DNA of 64,000 nt from Hevea brasiliensis (GCF_030052815.1 NC_079496.1:42681593-42745592); one strand, 5' to 3'. Positions 1 to 12,200 are shown, numbered from the stretch's first letter. Notes: generated from the letters alone by a model not told the origin. Translations and numbers: made by a program.

Positions 1-932
1 AAGGTATGGTTATGAAATACATTCTCCATGAAAGACTTAGGGGAGGCAACCTATATTCTTGGGATTCGCATCTATAGAGATAGAGCGAAAAGAATAATTG
101 GTTTATCCCAAAGTCTATACTTGGAAAAGGTGTTAAAGAGGTTTAACATGCTTGATTCCAAGAGAGGATTGTTACCAGTGAGACATGGTATCCATCTTTC
201 TAAAGAGATGTCTCCAAAGACACCTGAAGAAAGAGATAAGATGGCCAGGATTCCATATGCTTCGGCTATTGGAAGTTTAATGTATGCAATGTTGTGTACT
301 AGGCCGGATATCGCATATCTTTATTAGTTTGACTAGCGGTATCAATCCAATCCAGTTTGGAACATCTGGATAGTCACAAGAATATCCTTAAGTACTTGAG
401 AAGAACTAAGGATTTATTCTTGATTTATGGAGGTGGAGACTTGCAATTGGATGGTTATACTGATTCTGATTTCCAATCAGATATCGATGATAGAAAGTCT
501 ACCTCTGGATATGTGTTCATTTGTAATGGAGGTAAAGTCAGTTGGAAGAGTTCCAAACAGAGCACGACTACAGATTTCACTACAGAAGCTGAGTATATTG
601 CTGCATCAGATGCTGCAAAGGAAGCTGTTTGGATAAAGAAGTTCGTGACAGAACTTACAGTAGTTCCTTCCATTGAGTCAGCAGTTCCACTACACTGTGA
701 CAATAATGGAGCAGTCATACAGGCTAAGGAACCAAGCTCTCACCCGAAATCCAAACACATTGAAAGACGCTACCACATTATCAGAGAAATAGTTGGGCGA
801 GGCGATGTAGCCATGCAGAAAATAGCATCAGCTGAAAATCCAGCTGATCCATTCACTAAGCCTATGTCACAGACTCAGTTAGACCGACATCTTGAGAAGA
901 TAGGTCTAAGATATTGTAATGAATGGCTCTAG
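1..932 (+). pseudogene. Ty1/copia pol, 3' end (RT C-terminus and RNase H)
   Basis: This is the C-terminal part of a copia polyprotein, which copies and integrates the element inside cytoplasmic particles. Residues read in frame from 28 (MKDLGEATYILGI) are the RT thumb/connection region, ending at CTRPDIAY near 321. A frameshift around 320-345 moves the frame. From 357 to 932 the RNase H domain follows with its usual acidic-residue blocks (GYTDSDF, TEAEYIAASDA, CDNNGA) and the family-typical ADPFTKP near the C-terminus. A TGA lies in frame upstream at 13-15. The start is outside the window. The order RT-RH at the 3' end with the LTR straight after it fixes the copia assignment; an Angela/TAR-like clade is a guess. 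Confidence 0.93.
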
Positions 933-937
933 TGCTA

Positions 938-946
938 GTGGGAGAT
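938..946 (+). other. Polypurine tract of the copia element
   Basis: The purine-rich GTGGGAGAT lies immediately before the LTR start TGTTAG. This is the usual plus-strand primer position and sets the LTR boundary at 947. Confidence 0.75.
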
Positions 947-1278
947 TGTTAGTAGTATGCCCTAGAGCATATCATTTAGTATGTATCTTGTACATATCTT
1001 TATTAATAAAAGGCATTTCCACTTTTCCGTTTATATAATATATTTATGTGTAATAGAAAAGGTCCATTGATATTTTGTTAGAAATACTATTCTTATGTTG
1101 TTAAGAATATGAGTGACAATATTTCTAGCACGAAGTATCATAAATAGGTTCACAATCGAGGATACTTCATAATAAGGACATGAATTATCCAGAAAGATTG
1201 TATTCATGTTTGTTCCCAAGTTATTTATATGAGATATAAATAAGATGGAATGGTGAGTCTCATGCCATATAACAAACA
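947..1278 (+). repeat. Copia 3' LTR, first part
   Basis: Starts TGTTAG right after the polypurine tract, 14 bp past the pol stop codon. It is AT-rich and non-coding. It is cut at 1278 by element A1 and resumes at 12394. The host 5-mer AAACA (1274-1278) is repeated at 12394-12398, proving that the LTR was whole before A1 landed. Confidence 0.85.
1274..1278. repeat. Target-site duplication AAACA of element A1
   Basis: AAACA at 1274-1278 and again at 12394-12398 directly flank the TG...CA ends of A1. A 5-bp duplication is what Ty3/gypsy integrases produce. Confidence 0.95.
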
Positions 1279-4200
1279 TGTGACACCCCTTACCCGTGTA
1301 CAGTATACCCGAGTAAGTAATGCCACACGGTGTACTGGCACACTCTAATATACCTTACTTAGTTTGTGTCATGCTTTTGAAGTTAATTTATGAAATATGA
1401 TTTATTTTAACTATTTATCAAAAGTATTATTCATTTGAGGTTCCAAAGATTTTAAGGAAAATCCGGCGGAGTACCGGCTAAAAATGGAGAAAACAGTTCT
1501 TCGGAACCTGTTAAAAACACTTCCAATATACTATTTCATTCATTCTCAACTCCAATATCATCAATAAAACTCAATATCAATATCTCAATAATTTGTCAAT
1601 TTCAGGTCTCAACAACCTTTTCATTTCTCAAAACATCCCTTTCTCAGGGTTCTCATATATAAACAACCATTAAATGCTCAATTTAATACCATACATGACC
1701 ATAAATCTTTATTATTTACATGAACCTCAAAATACATTACATAAATCCCAAATACATATGAGAAAATAAAAAGTTAATTACAAAATGACAAAATGACATC
1801 TAGTGTCCTACCAATGCACTGCAGGTGACGAGGTAACACGGACACTGAGCAGAACTGCCGGATGGACTCACCCAGTCTGTGGTCTACTGGGCTCGCGATC
1901 GGGATCTCCAGTACCTACGCGTGGCAAAAGCAACGCGCTAAGCAATAATGCTTAGTGGTGCAATAATATAATAAAAGAAAATAGCAAGAAAATAAATGTG
2001 TAGAGAATGTGTATGCTTTCTTTGTTTGGTATTAATATATTCATTGTTTCATTAACGTTGTTCACTTTTATTCATTTGGTTGCCCCAAGTAACCTACACT
2101 AGACGACTGGACTGGATAACGGGCAAACTGGCACTGGGTACCTAGTACCTCGGGCCGTCACACCATCGGTCACATATGCATCTCCCGGCAGTAATGAGCG
2201 GCTAACAAGTCGTAAATAATATCGAGCACAAGGCCAAGTCTCAATGCAAAGTCGAATGGCTAAAAGCCATGAAATCACATAATGGCATTTTTGCCATGTG
2301 CGATCTTGCTAATCGAACCCTATTGGCATGCCAAACTATCCAAACCAATCTTGTTAGGTATACTAGGGCATTTGAAACTCTTAAATTTGTCAATTTGTGA
2401 ATTTCAACTTTTTTGGTGTCACTATTCATCTTTGGTCAACAAAAATGTTGACTTTTAGAATAAAAATGTGTACATCAACTTTGGCACTCCCAACATACCA
2501 CATTTGGTGTTTAAAACTTGTTGGCATTAAGTGTTTTTGCCATTCCAAAGTGTAACTCAACACAAACAGATTTTTCAATTTTGGTGAGTCAACTTCACTG
2601 TTCCATTGGACACTGTTACTGTTGGAATTTGAGGAAATGTAAAACATGAAAGTTGTTCCTTATTTTGTCTAGTTGAATTTCCTTTTTTGAATCACTCCAT
2701 TTGGAGTTTTGTAGCTCCAGATATGGCTCAAAAACCCAAGCTGTCCGGATATGCATTCTGCAGAAATTTACCATATCTACAGTGCATGAACAGTAACTTG
2801 AGTCACTTGGTTGAATGGGTTCTGGCCATAATTTGGGGTAGGTTCCTTCATGAAAGTTGTTTTTCTATGTCTTAACTTGTTGCTGTAAAAATTTCAGGCC
2901 AATTGACCAAATCTACAGTGAGTTATGGCCAAATGAACAGTTACTGTTCATTTGGTTAATTCTGCAGAATTCAGTGCAGGGTATCCGGATTGGGGCTGAG
3001 TTTTGGCCCTTTTACTTTGGTCTTTTGGGCATGGTTTCTTCAGCAAAAATGTGCCATTATAAGCCTAGTTTCATGTCCAATTGGCCAAACACCAATTGGA
3101 CTAGCACAGCCCAAGTTATGGCAGTGCAAAGGGACTGAAATTTCAGTCCCTATGCTGCTATCCATAGGGCAGCCTGCAACCTCACCTTGCCATAGTATTT
3201 TTCAGTCCCATTTATGGTCAACACATCTAAAATGGTCACTAATTGACCATTACAATGTGCCCTAACAATTTCCTAAGCCAATTCACACTTTCACCTTTCC
3301 AAACCCTAAGGTTCAAATCAATTTATCCCTAAACCTCAATTTAACACACTAGTTCAACATCTATGTAGTTATATAGCTTAACATAATTTCCAATTCATGT
3401 TAAGTCCATTAAAACCATCAAAACACTCCCTTATTCTTCCTCCCTTAGGGCTGCCGGAATTGAAGGCATGCATAAGTATAAATTTCATTCACTTAAATTA
3501 CCAATTCTTGCTCACTTAAAGACTTTAACATGGAATAAAGGTGATTTGAGTATTTATATGCACTAACCTTGTTTGGGCAGATTTTTCCAAGCCTCTAAAC
3601 CTCAATTTCCTTCCTCTTGTTGGCTGCCAAGAGCTTGTTTAAGGTGTGGGGTAAAGTTTTAATGAAGAGGGGTTACGGAAATATGGTGGAATGATGGAGA
3701 TCTAAAGCTTGAAAAAAAAAACTTGAATGGAGGTGGCTATGGAGGTGAATTTCGGCTGGTCTCTTGGGGAGGGTGGCTGCTGCACTTTCTTTCCTATTTT
3801 GGTCTTCATTTTGTCTTTTTATTTGTTAGTCAATTGATAGCTTAATTTTGATTGGTTGGTGAGTAAGTGAGTGACCTCATATGATGTCATTTTTGCATTA
3901 TTTTGCATTTTCTTTTCTTTTCTTTCACTACTCATTTCAAATTTCATTTCTAGTAATGTTTATTCATATTTAATGTTATATTAATTATTTACTCAACTGG
4001 ACAAGTCGGCCAAAAATCACCTCGGAAGGCGAAATGGCCAAAATGCCCTCCGTTTGGCTTAACGGGTCAAAATCGTCTGTACCGATTGAAAAATTTTTCT
4101 AAGTATTTTCTTGGCATTCTAATGCCATGGGAACCTCAATTACCCTTCTCTGGAGTCCCAAAAATTATTTTACAATTTTTCCCCCGGGTCTAGGGCTCCT

Positions 4201-4431
4201 CGTTGCGAGAACCGCAACTTCCCTCCGGTTACCCCTCGCTTGGGCACCGGCTCGTTTGACTTGGTTGTATTTTATTTCTAAAATTTTTACTAAGTGTTTC
4301 TTATTAGTATTTGAGTAAATTTTGGTCCCTCACTTAAGTTTAATTATTTTTCCGGACGTTCTAGCTGTCCGGACTGACACCGGTCACCGGAACAGTAGAA
4401 TGTACGGAGTGGTTATCGGGAGGGTGTTACA
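1279..4431 (-). repeat. A1 3' LTR (family A)
   Basis: Family-A LTR, 3153 bp, reading on the minus strand from TGTAACACC to GGTGTCACA. It pairs with 9254-12393. It holds the stem-loop at 1938-1955 and a pair of CCAATTGG palindromes near 3081-3104. The open frames inside it (for example 2426-2647 and 4127-4318) also occur in the other LTR. They have no known homology and are treated as non-coding. Confidence 0.95.
1938..1955 (-). other. Conserved LTR stem-loop, A1 copy
   Basis: A 7-bp perfect inverted repeat with a 4-nt loop (CTAAGCA-ATAA-TGCTTAG on the plus strand). It lies about 0.66 kb from the LTR 3' end. Equivalent structures occur at the same place in families B and C. Confidence 0.6.
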
Positions 4432-4445
4432 ACTCTTCCCCTCTA
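4432..4445 (-). other. Polypurine tract of A1
   Basis: On the minus strand AGAGGGGAAGAGT abuts the 3' LTR start TGTAACACC. This is the expected plus-strand primer, and the same tract precedes the 3' LTR of element B. Confidence 0.85.
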
Positions 4446-5199
4446 ATTTAAATTTCGTCCTCGAAATTTACCTGATGCAAACAGTTGAGGGAACTGTTGC
4501 CTCATCGTCTCTTCACTTTCCCAAGTTGCCTCCTCGGTGTTGTGGTGCCTCCAAAGCACTTTCACCAATGGAATTTGCTTGTTTCTCAACTCTTTCACTT
4601 CCCGAGCTAGGATCCGTAGAGGTTCTTCTTCATATGTCAAATCCGATTGTATTTCAATTTCTTCTCTGGAGATGACATGTGAAGGGTCTGAGCGATATCT
4701 TCTGAGCATGGATACATGGAACACATTGTGGATCTTGTCCAGCTCTGGAGGTAAAGCTAGCCTATAGGCCACTAGACCCACACGTTCAATGACTTCATAT
4801 GGGCCAATGAACCTAGGGCTCAACTTACCCTTTCTTCCAAACCTCAACACTTTCTTCCATGGTGACACCTTGAGGAACACTTTATCGCCAACCACATATT
4901 CTATTTCTTTTCTCTTCAGGTCGGCATAAGATTTTTGTCTATCTGAGGCAACCTTTAAGTTGGCTTTGATTGATTTCACCTTCTCCTCGGCTGTTTCACA
5001 GTGCAGCCCTACCATTTGTCTCGCCCAATTCAGTCCAGCACATTGGAGTTCTACATTTTCTCCCATACAGTGCTTCATATGGGGCCATTTGGATGCTAGC
5101 TTGATAGCTATTGTTGTATGCGAATTCTGCCAGTGGGAGATATCTATCCCAACTTCCCTCAAACTCAATGACACAACTCCTCAGCATATCCTCAAGGAC
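4443..5199 (-). pseudogene. A1 integrase, exon 2 (core end, C-terminal domain, chromodomain-like tail)
   Basis: Integrase joins the cDNA to host DNA in the nucleus. This segment restarts at [10 protein letters not shown] after the 75-bp intron. It runs through the end of the catalytic core ([10 protein letters not shown]), the C-terminal GPY/F-type module (GPYEVIERVG, then LPPELDKIHNVFHVSMLRRY), and a chromodomain-like end (LRNKQIPLVKVLW...ATWES). In chromoviruses such tails are thought to steer integration to heterochromatin. One frame change lies near 5000-5175, at positions where other family copies differ in a CAG-rich stretch. The stop is at about 4443, overlapping the polypurine tract, which is normal for the family. 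Confidence 0.88.
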
Positions 5200-5274
5200 C
5201 TGACAAGTATTTCACGTTATTGTTATCATTTCAATTCAATATTTGTATCAATTTCATGGGTTTCAATTGTTTAC
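5200..5274 (-). other. Putative 75-bp intron within A1 integrase
   Basis: On the minus strand exon 1 ends ...ERVIQ (ATC CAG), followed by GTAAAC... and ending ...CTTGTCAG, then exon 2 GTC CTT GAG (VLED). The segment is exactly bounded by GT and AG. It splits the frame between codons and is about 27% GC, well below the flanking coding DNA. Removing it gives the usual continuous integrase core. If retained it adds V-N-N and then TGA. The same donor is in A2 at 47859, decayed homologues are in B and C, and the intronless equivalent is in the second integrase of C. Splicing itself is inferred. Confidence 0.7.
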
Positions 5275-5859
5275 CTGGATTACTCTTTCAGATTGACCAA
5301 CCGTCTGATGATGGAAAGTCATCTTTGAAATGGAGTTGTGTACCCAAGATTCATGCAACTTCTTCCGAATCTCGATGTAAACCTTGGGTCTCGATCGGAT
5401 ATGATGGAAAGTGGAATTCCATGCGATCTAACTATCTCAGCGATATACACTTCGCTAACTTCTCCAATGAGTAGTCGGTCTAATCGGCGAGAAAGTGTGC
5501 TGACTTGGTCAATCTGTCCACTATCACCCATGCTGCATCATGCTTCTTCCGGGTGAGAGGTAGACCACTTACAAAATCCATGGTCACCCGATCCCATTTC
5601 CATTCAGGTATGCGTATAGGCTGTAGCAAACCCGATGGAACTTGATGTTCTGCCTTGACTTGCTGACATGTCAAGCATCTAGTCACATAGTCAGCTATGT
5701 CCTTCTTCATACCAGGCCACCAATACTGAAGCTTCAGGTCATGATACATCTTTGTACTTCCTGGGTGCATAGCATATACACTGGTGTGTGCCTCTTTTAG
5801 AATACTGGCTTTCAATTCCCCATTATCTGGTACACACAGTCTTCCTTTGTAATACAGAC
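5275..5859 (-). pseudogene. A1 integrase, exon 1 (zinc finger and DD35E core)
   Basis: The N-terminal HHCC zinc-binding module (H...H...CLTCQQVK) is followed by the catalytic core. The first aspartate lies in [12 protein letters not shown]. The second is in ISDRDPRF. The glutamate of DD35E is in the QSER stretch three codons before the exon end. Frame changes lie near 5480-5530 and 5290-5350, where A2 reads smoothly, so this copy is broken or mis-sequenced there. Confidence 0.88.
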
Positions 5860-6540
5860 ACTCATCTGCTTTCACCTCATAGTCAGTTGCTTTTCCCTCT
5901 GGGATTTTGCTCATAATAGCCATTAGCTTCTCATCTGCCTTTTGCCCATCTAAAATCTGCTGTAGCAGGTTTGGCCTCACTTGCAACTCAGCCAAGATAG
6001 CTCCATCACAAACTAAAGATAGACGGGCATTCAATGATCTCAAGGCTGTCATGGATTTTCTGCTCAAGGCATCAGCAACTACATTTGCCTTCCCAGGATG
6101 GTAGTCAATTATACAGTCATAATCCTTCAGGAACTCAATCCATCGCCTCTGTCTAAGGTTGAGCTCCTTCTGGGTTGGCAAATATTTCAGGCTCTTGTGG
6201 TCTGTGTAAATGTAGCACTTTTCACCATACAAGTAATGCCTCCATATCTTCAGTGCGAAGATAATTGCTGCAAGCTCTAGATCATGGGTAGGGTAGTTCT
6301 GTTCGTGTGGCCTCAACTGCCTGGAGGCATAGGCGACCACCTTCCCCTCTTGCATCAATACACACCCTAACCCATTATGTGAGGCATCACTATAGACCAC
6401 AAAGTCCTTTCCGGACACTGGCTGTGTTAACACTGGTGCCTCTGTCAACTGTGCCTTCAATTTCTCAAAGCCCAGTGCGACACTTGTCATTCCAGTCAAA
6501 TCGACATTCTTGTGTAACAACTTGGTCATTGGAGCGGCTA
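5860..6540 (-). pseudogene. A1 RNase H
   Basis: RNase H degrades the RNA strand during cDNA synthesis. The domain shows [18 protein letters not shown], the [20 protein letters not shown] block and TDHKSLKYL, the normal Ty3/gypsy pattern. A linker (ADALSRK) then leads to integrase. It is open in one frame with integrase exon 1 from 6529 down to 5480. A frame change near 6530-6545 separates it from RT. Confidence 0.92.
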
Positions 6541-7330
6541 TTAGGAAAATCCCTTCACAAATCTCCTGTAATACCCAGCTAGCCCCAAGAAACTTCTGAC
6601 CTCAGTTGTATTTCTGGGAGGCTTCCATTCCATCACTGCTTCTATTTTCTTGGGATCCACCCTAATCCCATCAGCTGACACTATGTATCCAAGGAATGCA
6701 ATCTCATTCAACCAAAAGTCACACTTGGACAACTTAGCATACAGCTTCTTTTCTCTCAGGGTTTGCAGAACAATCCTCAAATGCTCATCATGTTCTTCAC
6801 TGGTCTTGGAGTACACCAGAATGTCATCAATAAAAACCACTACGAACCGATCTAGGTATGGATGGAAGATACGGTTCATAAGGTCCGTGAACGCCGCTGG
6901 TGCATTTGTTAGGCCAAAGGGCATCACCAGAAACTCATAATGCCCATACCGGGTCCTGAATGCAGTCTTGGGCACATCTACATCCTTCACCCTCAGCTGA
7001 TGATACCCTGATCTGAGATCAATCTTAGAAAATACTCCTGCTCCCTTCAACTGATCAAACAGATCATCAATTCTAGGCAACGGATATTTGTTCTTCACAG
7101 TCACTTTATTCAACTGCCGGTAATCAATACAAAGTCTCAAAGTCCCATCCTTCTTTTTCACGAACAGCACTGGAGCTCCCCATGGTGACACACTGGGGCG
7201 TATGAACCCCTTATCAAGCAACTCTTGCAACTGAGTTTTCAACTCCTTCAATTCAGTGGGTGCCATCCTATAAGGAGCAATGGAAATGGGTCTTTGTGCA
7301 GCGGTGTCTCAATAGCAAATTCAACTTCCC
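6541..7330 (-). pseudogene. A1 reverse transcriptase
   Basis: About 241 uninterrupted residues from [10 protein letters not shown] (7266) contain all main RT blocks in order: [58 protein letters not shown] and the catalytic FIDDILVYS. The frame breaks upstream of 7266 towards protease and again near 6541. The RT core itself looks functional. It uses the unspliced genomic RNA and a tRNA-iMet primer to make cDNA. Confidence 0.94.
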
Positions 7331-7935
7331 TACGGTGGCAAACCGGGCAATTCTTCAGAAATACCTGCAGGAAGTCTCTTCTGTGGGTATGTCACTCGAG
7401 TTTAGCTTAGCACGCCTAGTATCCACCACATGTGCTAGGTAGGCTTCACACCTTTTCTCATCATTCTTCTTGCAATCATTTGAGATGACATTGGACAAGA
7501 AATCATCCTTTCCCCACAAGCTGTGATCTCATTACCCTCTGAAGTTTTTAGAGAAATTCTCTTCAATTTGCAATCAACTATTGCCTGATGACGTGACAAC
7601 CAGTCGATTCCCAAAATCACGTCAAACTCATGGAAAGGCAACTCAATCAGTGCGCCAAGAATTCATACCCCTGAATCCTCAACGGGCAACCTTTGTATAC
7701 CTTGTTCACTACCACACTGTGACCCAATGGATTAGTGACCAGAATGTCTTGGTCACTTTCCCCTACCAGTATCCCCCTTTCTACGGGTAGATTGATGCAA
7801 ATGTAGGAATGAGTGGATCCTGGATCCACCAATGCATACACAGGAGTAGTGTAGAGGGAGAACGTACCCCTGATGACGTCCGGGGCATCTTGCTCCTCCT
7901 GAGCTCTCAGGGCATAATTTACGGCGGTGGTGCAT
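7331..7935 (-). pseudogene. A1 aspartic protease
   Basis: Retropepsin-like protease that would cut the Gag-Pol precursor. The catalytic motif reads ALVDPGSTHSYI (near 7826), and downstream FDVILGIDWLSRH supplies the second conserved block. Three short frames cover it (7647-7841, 7753-7935 and 7435-7641), so it is interrupted by at least two frame changes. A3 carries the same stretch open in a single frame. Confidence 0.85.
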
Positions 7936-9126
7936 TATCTGGCCTCTCTGCTGGCTCAGATGTAGGCCTCTGAGATGGTCCCACAGCTTCGGATTTACCC
8001 GACCTTCTACCCCTTGGTGGTGCAGGAGCAGGTCTGTCTACTTGTGTCGGAGCAGCTGTAGTTGTTCTGCGTGGACAGTTCTTCAACTGATGCTCTGTTG
8101 ACCCACATCTCAAGCAGGCACCAGTTACTCTCCAACACTCCCCCTTATGCCATTTTTGACAGTGTGGACATGCAGAAGATGCCGGGGCTGGTCCCCTGAA
8201 CCCCATCCCTGGAGAGCGCGCCACCGATGGTGTGGGTGACCTCTCCTAGGGGTGAGCGTGGCTGGGCCCCGAGATCGACCACGACCACGTGGTGACTCGA
8301 ACTCTGCGCAGGAGGACCCTTGAACTTCTTCCCAAATGCAGGGGCTGAACTAGACTGACCCGGTCCCCTCTTCTGTTGTCTCTCCCTTCTAGTCTGCTCA
8401 TTGATTCTCACTTTTTCAACCCTTATTGCAGCTTCCACTAGCTTGCTAAATTCTATGATTCCCAAGGCAGTGAGCTGTATCTTGATATTGTCATTCAGTC
8501 CCTCTTCAAATCTCTTGCACCTTTCAGCTTCGTTAGGGACTATTTCCCTTCCATAGCGGCTTAACCGAACAAACTCCTTCTCATACTCGCTCACGACAAC
8601 CGTCTGCCTCGAGTTAATGAATTCCCTTCGTCACTCTTGCAGGTATACAATACCCACTTATTTGGTGTTGAACTCAGAGTGGATGAAGTCCCAAGTTCTG
8701 ACTTGGGCTGCACTTCACTGACACGATGTCCCACCATCCGTAGGCATCATCTTGTAACAAGGATATATGACTTCTAAGTTACGCTCTGGGTGCGGTGGAG
8801 TTGTTTTAAGACTCTGCCGTTCTGTTCAACCAATTCTACTTGCAATGAGTCATCTTCTCTCTTGCCATAGAAATCCACTGCCCCAAATTTTCTTAGTCTC
8901 TCCCAGTGTGATTTACTGTGGAGTGGTGGTGGTGGTGGTCTTTGGTGCGGCATTACCCGACCATCTGTCTAAAGAAGTCGGCCATTTGTTGAAACATGGC
9001 TCGTGGAGGTGGCGAGCTCGCTTGAGCTGGCGGAGCAGATTCTCTCATGCCCCCAGTCTCAACTGCTGCAGGTGGAGCATGACTCTCCACTTCCTCCTCA
9101 ACGGCTCTCTGAGATGAAGGGTCCAT
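7936..9126 (-). pseudogene. A1 gag
   Basis: Capsid/nucleocapsid protein. The start is taken at the ATG read from 9126, matching the starts of A2 (43997) and A3 (60274). The N-terminal acidic/proline region and capsid core (8600-9000) are broken in this copy. From 8594 to 8145 the frame is open (YEKEFVRLSRYGREIVPNEAE). Then come a basic Q/G/P-rich stretch and two zinc knuckles (8075-8170): a variant CX2CX3HX3C and a standard CX2CX4HX4C. Frame breaks cluster at CAG/CTG-containing words that are intact in A2. Confidence 0.87.
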
Positions 9127-9236
9127 ATCCTATTCAAAATAAGAAAGATAGACAGATCTGCGTTAGTGTCACCTCGACTCTTACAAATGCAATGCATGGT
9201 ATGGACTCAATCTAGGCCCAGAAACGCCTAAACCGT

Positions 9237-9248
9237 GCTCTGATACCA
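9237..9248 (-). other. Primer binding site of A1 (tRNA-iMet type)
   Basis: Minus-strand TGGTATCAGAGC begins 5 nt inside the 5' LTR boundary. It is complementary to the 3' end of plant initiator-Met tRNA, the usual primer for these elements. Confidence 0.92.
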
Positions 9249-9253
9249 CTAAA

Positions 9254-12200
9254 TGTGACACCCCTTACCCGTGTACAGTATACCCGAGTAAGTAATGCCA
9301 CACGGTGTACTGGCACACTCTAATATACCTTACTTAGTTTGTGTCATGCTTTTGAAGTTAATTTATGAAATATGATTTATTTTAACTATTTATCAAAAGT
9401 ATTATTCATTTGAGGTTCCGAAGATTTTAAGGAAAATCCAGTGAGTCTGGCTAAAAATGGAGAAAGCAGTTCTTGAACTGTTAAAAACACTTCAATATAC
9501 TATTTCATTCATTCTCAACTCCAATATCATCAATAAAACTCAATATCAATATCTCAATAATTTGTCAATTTCAGGTCTCAACAACCTTTTTATTTCTCAA
9601 AACATCCCTTTCTCAGGGTTCTCATATATAAACAACCATTAAATGCTCAATTTAATACCATACATGACCATAAATCTTTATTATTTACATGAACCTCAAA
9701 ATACATTACATAAATCCCAAATACATATGAGAAAATAAAAAGTTAATTACAAAATGACAAAATGACATCTAGTGTCCTACCAATGCACTGCAGGTGACGA
9801 GGTAACACGGACACTGAGCAGAACTGCCGGATGGACTCACCCAGTCTGTGGTCTACTGGGCTCACGATCGGGATCTCGGTACCTCTGGCGTGGCAAAAGC
9901 AACGCGCTAAGCAATAATGCTTAGTGGTGCAATAATATAATAAAAGAAAATAGCAAGAAAATAAATGTGTAGAGAATGTGTATGCTTTCTTTGTTTGGTA
10001 TTAATATATTTATTGTTTCATTAACGTTGTTCACTTTTATTCATTTGGTTGCCCCAAGTAACCTACACTAGACGATCGGTGGATAACGCAACAGCGCCTT
10101 TGGGTACCTAGTACCTCGGGCCGTCACACCATCGGTCACATATGCATCTCGGTGTGCAGCAGCGGCTAACAAGTCGTAAATAATATCGAGCACAAGGCCA
10201 AGTCTCAATGCAAAGTCAGAATGGCTAAAAGCCATGAAATCACATAATGGCATTTTTGCCATGTGCAGTACTGCTAACTGAACCCTATTGGCATGCCAAA
10301 CTATCCAAACCAATCTTGTTAGGTATACTAGGGCATTTGAAACTCTTAAATTTGTCAATTTGTGAATTTCAACTTTTTTGGTGTCACTATTCATCTTTGG
10401 TCAACAAAAATGTTGACTTTTAGAATAAAAATGTGTACATCAACTTTGGCACTCCCAACATACCACATTTGGTGTTTAAAACTTGTTGGCATTAAGTGTT
10501 TTTGCCATTCCAAAGTGTAACTCAACACAAACAGATTTTTCAATTTTGGTGAGTCAACTTCACTGTTCCATTGGACACTGTTACTGTTGGAATTTGAGGA
10601 AATGTAAAACATGAAAGTTGTTCCTTATTTTGTCTAGTTGAATTTCCTTTTTTGAATCACTCCATTTGGAGTTTTGTAGCTCCAGATATGGCTCAAAAAC
10701 CCAAGCTGTCCGGATATGCATTCTGCAGAAATTTACCATATCTACAGTGCATGAACAGTAACTTGAGTCACTTGGTTGAATGGGTTATGGCCATAATTTG
10801 GGGTAGGTTCCTTCATGAAAGTTATTTGTCTATGTCTTAACTTCTTGCTGTAAAAATTTCAGGCCAATTGACCAAATCTAAAGTGAGTTATGGCCATGAA
10901 CAGTTACTGTTCATTTGGTCAATTCTGCAGAATTCAGTGCAGGGTATCCGGATTGGGGCTGAGTTTTGGCCCTTTTACTTTGGTCTTTTGGGCATGGTTT
11001 CTTCAGAAAAAATGTGCCATTATAAGCCTAGTTTCATGTCCAATTGGCCAAACACCAATTGGACTAGCACAGCCCAAGTTATGGCAGTGCAAAGGGACTG
11101 AAATTTCAGTCCTATCTTTGTGTCCATAGGGCGACTGCAACCTCACCTTGCCATAGTATTTTTCAGTCCCATTTATGGTCAACACATCTAAAATGGTCAC
11201 TAATTGACCATTACAATGTGCCCTAACAATTTGCTAAGCCAATTCACACTTTCACCTTTCCAAACCCTAAGGTTCAAATCAATTTATCCCTAAACCTCAA
11301 TTTAACACACTAGTTCAACATCTATGTAGTTATATAGCTTAACATAATTTCCAATTCATGTTAAGTCCATTAAAACCATCAAAAAACTCCCTTATTCTTC
11401 CTCCCTTAGGGCTGCCGGAATTGAAGGCATGCATAAGTATAAATTTCATTCACTTAAATTACCAATTCTTGCTCACTTAAAGACTTTAACATGGAATAAA
11501 GGTGATTTGAGTATTTATATGCACTAACCTTGTTTGGGCAGATTTTTCCAAGCCTCTAAACCTCAATTTCCTTCCTCTTGTTGGCTGCCAAGAGCTTGTT
11601 TAAGGTGTGGGGTAAAGTTTTAATGAAGAGGGGTTAGGGAAATATGGTGGAATGATGGAGATCTAAAGCTTGAAAAAAAAAAACTTGAATGGAGGTGGCT
11701 ATGGAGGTGAATTTCGGCTGGTCTCTTGGGGAGGGTGGCTGCTGCACTTTCTTTCCTATTTTGGTCTTCATTTTGTCTTTTTATTTGTTAGTCAATTGAT
11801 AGCTTAATTTTGATTGGTTGGTGAGTAAGTGAGTGACCTCATATGATGTCATTTTTGCATTATTTTGCATTTTCTTTTCTTTTCTTTCACTACTCATTTC
11901 AAATTTCATTTCTAGTAATGTTTATTCATATTTAATGTTATATTAATTATTTACTCAACTGGACAAGTCGGCCAAAAATCACCTCGGAAGGCGAAATGAC
12001 CAAAATGCCCTCCGTTTGGCTTAACGGGTCAAAATCGTCTATACCGATTGAAAAATTTTTCTAAGTATTTTCTTGGCATTCTAATGCCATGGGAACCTCA
12101 ATTACCCTTCTCTGGAGTCCCAAAAATTATTTTACAATTTTTCCCCCGGGTCTAGGGCTCCTCGTTGCGAGAACCGCAACTTCCCTCCGGTTACCCCTCG

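Noticed and set aside
2426..2647. 73-residue minus-strand frame, identical at 10391-10612
   Set aside because: It recurs only because both lie in the paired LTRs of A1. It has no homology I recognise and no start context, so it was treated as non-coding.
4127..4318. 63-residue plus-strand frame, identical at 12089-12280
   Set aside because: LTR duplicate on the strand opposite to the element; no support.
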